From NCBI RefSeq assembly GCF_001721645.1, contig NZ_CP017141.1:3596001-3660000 (forward strand): a stretch of DNA of 64,000 nucleotides, given 5' to 3'. Of this stretch, positions 60,840 to 64,000 are shown one piece after another. Origin of the DNA: Pedobacter steynii. GTDB taxonomy: Bacteria > Bacteroidota > Bacteroidia > Sphingobacteriales > Sphingobacteriaceae. The translations under genes were made by a program, and so were the position numbers. Every line of letters starts with the position of its first letter. The stretch's first letter is position 1. Under the pieces are notes generated by a model. That model saw only the letters and a list, made by a program, of their open reading frames with translations, searched no databases and had not been told where the DNA came from.

Positions 60840-62324
60840 TTATTTTACCCACCAAACCTGTTGGTCGATTTTGTCATTACCAGCACCGAACTGATTTGCG
60901 ATTGCCTGGGAAACATTGGTTCTGTTGTTATCATATTCCGTTTGCGGATAAATCCAGCGGTAGGGAACATTTACGCCTTGTGGCCTGCGGAATTCAGGAT
61001 AACCTGTTCTGAGCTGATCATAAAAGGCAGTCCATCCGGATTGAAAAAATGTTCTCAGGTATTTTTGGGTAACAATCTGTTCTATTTTTTGTGGGGTGCT
61101 TGTACTAAGTGCAAAGTTATTTACAGGTAGCGCTAGATATTCATTGGCTTTCTCTTCCGAATAAAAGGAAATATTCCCTTTAAGATAGCTCTGATAGAAT
61201 TTAAAAGAAGCTTTTACTCCATTTCTATAATGCGTATTGGCATCGCCCGAAATCCAGTTTCTTACGATTGCTTCTGCAATAATAAGTTCCTGCTCAGCAT
61301 AACCCATTAATACCATTGGCTCATTTACCGGTTCGCTTGGGAAGCGGTCATTTACTTTAGATACTTTACCCGCTGCGGCTTTTATACTGGTTTCTGCGTA
61401 AGGTGCAGCTGGATCTCCGCCTTCATAAGAACTGAAGTCGTCAATAGCCTTTCCTGCCTCTTTCGCGACTTTTGTTTGTGCGCAGTATGCGAATAAGCGA
61501 GGATCTTTTCTGAGCTGTAGCTGTTCGATAAAGGTAGCACTCATGAACATTCCTGAACCGAATCCGCTGGAGTTAAATTCAGGATAACGATTTCCTTCCT
61601 GATCTAAAAATTCCAGCTGACCATCGTTCCCCGCATCTGTACCCAGAAGAAGTTCATTCTGCATGATCTGAGCAAATGTTTCTTTAACTTTTAAGTCTGT
61701 ATCGTTTTCCTTTTTTGACAGGGTGATCAGCACTTTTAACCGGAAAGCATTGATCAGCCGTCTCCATTTTGTCGCATTTCCTTTATAAATAATGTCGCCT
61801 TCAATAGGTACATTAATCCCTTTAAGCATGGTATTGGCTTCATCAAGTTCTCTAAGGATACTGATAAATACCATTTTTTGCGAATCGTAAGCTGGTGAGT
61901 AACCTTGTTCGCTTTCTCCTTTCAAGGCTTGTGAATAGGGGATGTCTCCAAAAGTCAGGGTTAAATTATAGAAATAATAGGCACGGAAGAATTTGGCGAG
62001 TGCCACATAGGAATTGTCTTTAATCCGGTCGGCTTCTTCAATCATTTTGGTTACATCTCTGAGGTTGGCGTAGGGAGCAAAATCTCCTCGTCCCCATTTG
62101 AAGTACTGACCCTCGCTTTCTCCATCGGTTTGTATGAGCATACGCGTTGCATATAAAGGTGAGGTGCCGCCAAAAGCACGGAAGGCATTCCATTCTACCT
62201 TTGTTAGCAGCAACTGAGGATGTGCCTGTCTGGGTTTATTCGGGTCTACATTCATGAGATCCTGATCCTTACATGAGGAGATCAGGAGTATTCCTGCCAA
62301 AAGACTATATATTAATTTTTTCAT
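60840..62324 (-). CDS. SusD-like_2 family nutrient-binding lipoprotein
   Basis: A 494-residue lipoprotein (MKKLIYSLLAGILLISSCKD). It follows the SusD-like_2 pattern: DVNPNKPRQAHPQLLLTKVE, KFFRAYYFYNLTLTFGDIPY, KWRRLINAFRLKVLITLS, VLMGYAEQELIIAEAIVRNW and the C-terminal KYLRTFFQSGWTAFYDQLRT, with YRWIYPQTEYDNNR. It partners the SusC gene that ends 30 bases upstream and precedes the phospholipase gene by 75 bases. Confidence 0.93.
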   Translation of the reverse strand: MKKLIYSLLAGILLISSCKDQDLMNVDPNKPRQAHPQLLLTKVEWNAFRAFGGTSPLYATRMLIQTDGESEGQYFKWGRGDFAPYANLRDVTKMIEEADRIKDNSYVALAKFFRAYYFYNLTLTFGDIPYSQALKGESEQGYSPAYDSQKMVFISILRELDEANTMLKGINVPIEGDIIYKGNATKWRRLINAFRLKVLITLSKKENDTDLKVKETFAQIMQNELLLGTDAGNDGQLEFLDQEGNRYPEFNSSGFGSGMFMSATFIEQLQLRKDPRLFAYCAQTKVAKEAGKAIDDFSSYEGGDPAAPYAETSIKAAAGKVSKVNDRFPSEPVNEPMVLMGYAEQELIIAEAIVRNWISGDANTHYRNGVKASFKFYQSYLKGNISFYSEEKANEYLALPVNNFALSTSTPQKIEQIVTQKYLRTFFQSGWTAFYDQLRTGYPEFRRPQGVNVPYRWIYPQTEYDNNRTNVSQAIANQFGAGNDKIDQQVWWVK

Positions 62325-62354
62325 CGTTATTTTTTTAGTTGTGATACTGTTTTC

Positions 62355-64000
62355 TTAAAGTTTGATGCCCAGGGAGAAGCCTATAAATCTTGCTGATGGA
62401 TCTTGCAGGTTGTCATCATCTCCGTAATCCGGATCCAATAGTGGCATTTTCTTCCACATTAATGGGTTATAGCTATAAGCAGACAGGTGTATTGATTTTA
62501 AGCTGCCCACTTTAACAATTTTTGCCAGGTCATATCCAACAGATATTCTTCTTAGTTTAAAGAAAGAGCGGTCAAAAACGTTGGCAAATTTTTTGTTTTC
62601 TCCTTCGGTAACCCTTGCCTGATAAGGATAAATCTGGCTCCAGGTTTGCCAGTTTACAGCAGTGGTATTTTGCTTATAGGTCCGGGTATCGGACAATACA
62701 TTTCCGTTCACGTCTCTTTTAAGTTCTCCACCGGTTACCACTACACCATTGGGTACATAGATTGATTTTCCTGCTGCATACTCCGCATCTCTGAATTCAA
62801 CAGAATTTGGATGTTTTCCGCCCCACCACATTTTCTCGATGGTTACGGAGCGCATCACGCCACCCCATGCGCCATCAATATCAATGTTGAGGTCAAAACC
62901 TTTGATCATGAACTTGTTTTGCAGACCAAGGCGCCAGGTAGGGTCTTTATGACCAAGATTTACATTAAAATTGTCTTTTGTTGGTAAGCCGGTATTTGCA
63001 TCCAGAATAACTTCTCCGGAAGCACTTTTTTGCCATACCGTTCCGTAAAAACTATCTGCTCTGTCGTTGAGTCTCAGGTCTCCGAATCGTTCCTGATTGT
63101 TATAGATTTCTGTAATCCTCTTTACGGAAGTACTCCAGTTTGCGCCAATATTCCAGCTGAAATTCTTGTTTTTTATCGCACTGAAATTACCCACAATCTC
63201 TAAACCCTGGGTTCTGTATTTGTTCCCATTTACTTTGCGGGTAACAAAACCGGAAGCCTCTGAAGTTTTTAAGTCGATGATCTGATTTTCATCAATTACA
63301 TTATAAAAAGTGAATTCCAGACCGATTCTCTTTGCCAGTGATGTAGATAGACCAACCTCATAAGAAGTGGATTGGGCCGGTTTAATGTTAGGGTTGATAA
63401 TTCCTCCCGGATACCCAACAGATGGTGTAGAGTCGTAAGTGATATCCTTGTTGTAAGTAGGACTGACACTGTATGGATCAAGGTCGCTGGATACTTTAGC
63501 CCATGAGGTATAAACTTTCAGGTAATCCATTGCTTTCGGCAGCTGGATATAATCGGATACCATAGTACTCAAAGATGCAGATGGATAAAAATATGACCTG
63601 TTTTCTTTAGTCAGCGTGGAAGACCAGTCATTTCTACCGGTAACATTCAGGTAAACTGCATTGAATAAGTCAAAATTTGCAGAACCATAAACACTTCGGA
63701 TAGATTTCTGCTCCAGTTTATTGGTAGCCTGTACGGGACCCTGTGTGTTGTTCAGACTATAAATGTAAGGTACAATCAAGCCATCACTTGAGGCGTATTC
63801 CTGTTGGATATCCCTGTTGAGGGTTGATGCCCCTGCGTTTAACGTGAAATTCAGATCTTTGGATATTTTTTTGTTATAAGAAGCCAGGAAATCCAGATCG
63901 ACATTTAATTGAGAATTGTTCCACATCTTATAATCACCATTTCTGGAATCGCCATAATTCATATAAGACTTAGGACTTTTCATGTTTTCAAAAGATTTCT
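62355..64000 (-). CDS. SusC/RagA TonB-dependent transporter, N-terminal part beyond the window
   Basis: The C-terminal beta-barrel of a SusC protein on the minus strand. The frame continues through base 64000 (Glu-Asn precedes the Met at 63983), so the plug and signal parts lie outside. Barrel features are LNVTGRNDWSSTLTKENRSY, YPSASLSTMVSDYIQLPK, NPNIKPAQSTSYEVGL and the end ARFIGFSLGIKL. A SusD-like_2 gene and a phospholipase C gene follow in the same operon. Confidence 0.94.
   Translation of the reverse strand, partial: KSFENMKSPKSYMNYGDSRNGDYKMWNNSQLNVDLDFLASYNKKISKDLNFTLNAGASTLNRDIQQEYASSDGLIVPYIYSLNNTQGPVQATNKLEQKSIRSVYGSANFDLFNAVYLNVTGRNDWSSTLTKENRSYFYPSASLSTMVSDYIQLPKAMDYLKVYTSWAKVSSDLDPYSVSPTYNKDITYDSTPSVGYPGGIINPNIKPAQSTSYEVGLSTSLAKRIGLEFTFYNVIDENQIIDLKTSEASGFVTRKVNGNKYRTQGLEIVGNFSAIKNKNFSWNIGANWSTSVKRITEIYNNQERFGDLRLNDRADSFYGTVWQKSASGEVILDANTGLPTKDNFNVNLGHKDPTWRLGLQNKFMIKGFDLNIDIDGAWGGVMRSVTIEKMWWGGKHPNSVEFRDAEYAAGKSIYVPNGVVVTGGELKRDVNGNVLSDTRTYKQNTTAVNWQTWSQIYPYQARVTEGENKKFANVFDRSFFKLRRISVGYDLAKIVKVGSLKSIHLSAYSYNPLMWKKMPLLDPDYGDDDNLQDPSARFIGFSLGIKL

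Noticed and set aside
1..64000. CRISPR arrays, tRNA or rRNA genes, insertion sequences
   Set aside because: No regularly spaced direct repeats, no tRNA-like cloverleaf noticed, no transposase and no terminal inverted repeats seen by eye.

Overview
The window looks like a chromosomal segment of a Bacteroidota bacterium, most likely Sphingobacteriaceae (Pedobacter-like). This rests on four SusC- and/or SusD-bearing loci (two cut by the window edges), an ECF sigma / FecR / STN-TonB receptor cascade, GG-leader peptides, lipoproteins with a Bacteroidota-type lipobox and TAnnTTTG promoter boxes. The genus is inference; the phylum is well supported. No rRNA, tRNA, CRISPR array or insertion sequence was seen.

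Layout. 1-4.1 kb: 3' end of a SusC gene and its SusD partner, closed by a terminator. 4.2-5.9 kb: ABC-F ATPase. 5.9-11 kb: VOC protein, then a minus-strand L-fucose trio (GH29 fucosidase, aldo/keto reductase, zinc dehydrogenase) divergent from an AraC regulator across a region with two spaced direct repeats. 11-23 kb: housekeeping and hypothetical genes, including a methionine aminopeptidase, a second AraC-type regulator, a short GIN-domain protein, an astacin-ricin lipoprotein, a barrel protein, a SUKH protein with a membrane partner, a LytS/LytTR-type two-component pair and a small membrane cluster. 23.3-33.4 kb: an ECF sigma, FecR, STN-SusC, SusD, zinc metallohydrolase and DUF4302 operon that probably senses and takes up a peptide-containing nutrient.

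33.4-53.7 kb is the accessory core and the most interesting part. It holds a Tc (toxin complex) locus: a 2423-residue TcB-TcC fusion, a 3155-residue TcA pore subunit, a 654-residue Cys-rich protein with a Hint-like domain, and a small zinc-ribbon protein. The C-terminal effector of the BC fusion carries all the motifs of the DNase I / endonuclease-exonuclease-phosphatase fold, and its QEAGS box is typical of CdtB, the cytolethal distending toxin nuclease. It also has nuclear-localisation-like basic clusters. A repeated module of about 65 residues (core ILSTPPNNYI) occurs four times in TcA and once inside the Hint-like region of the downstream protein. I read the locus as a Tc injection machine with a genotoxin-like cargo and a private insertion module shared by its parts.

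53.8-58.3 kb: small secreted protein, a second methionine aminopeptidase, a double-glycine Cys-rich peptide, MsrA, an AraC regulator, a methyltransferase and a NIPSNAP protein. 58.3-64 kb (minus strand): SusC (cut by the window end), SusD-like lipoprotein and a Tat-exported phosphocholine-type phospholipase C, which suggests a phospholipid-use locus.
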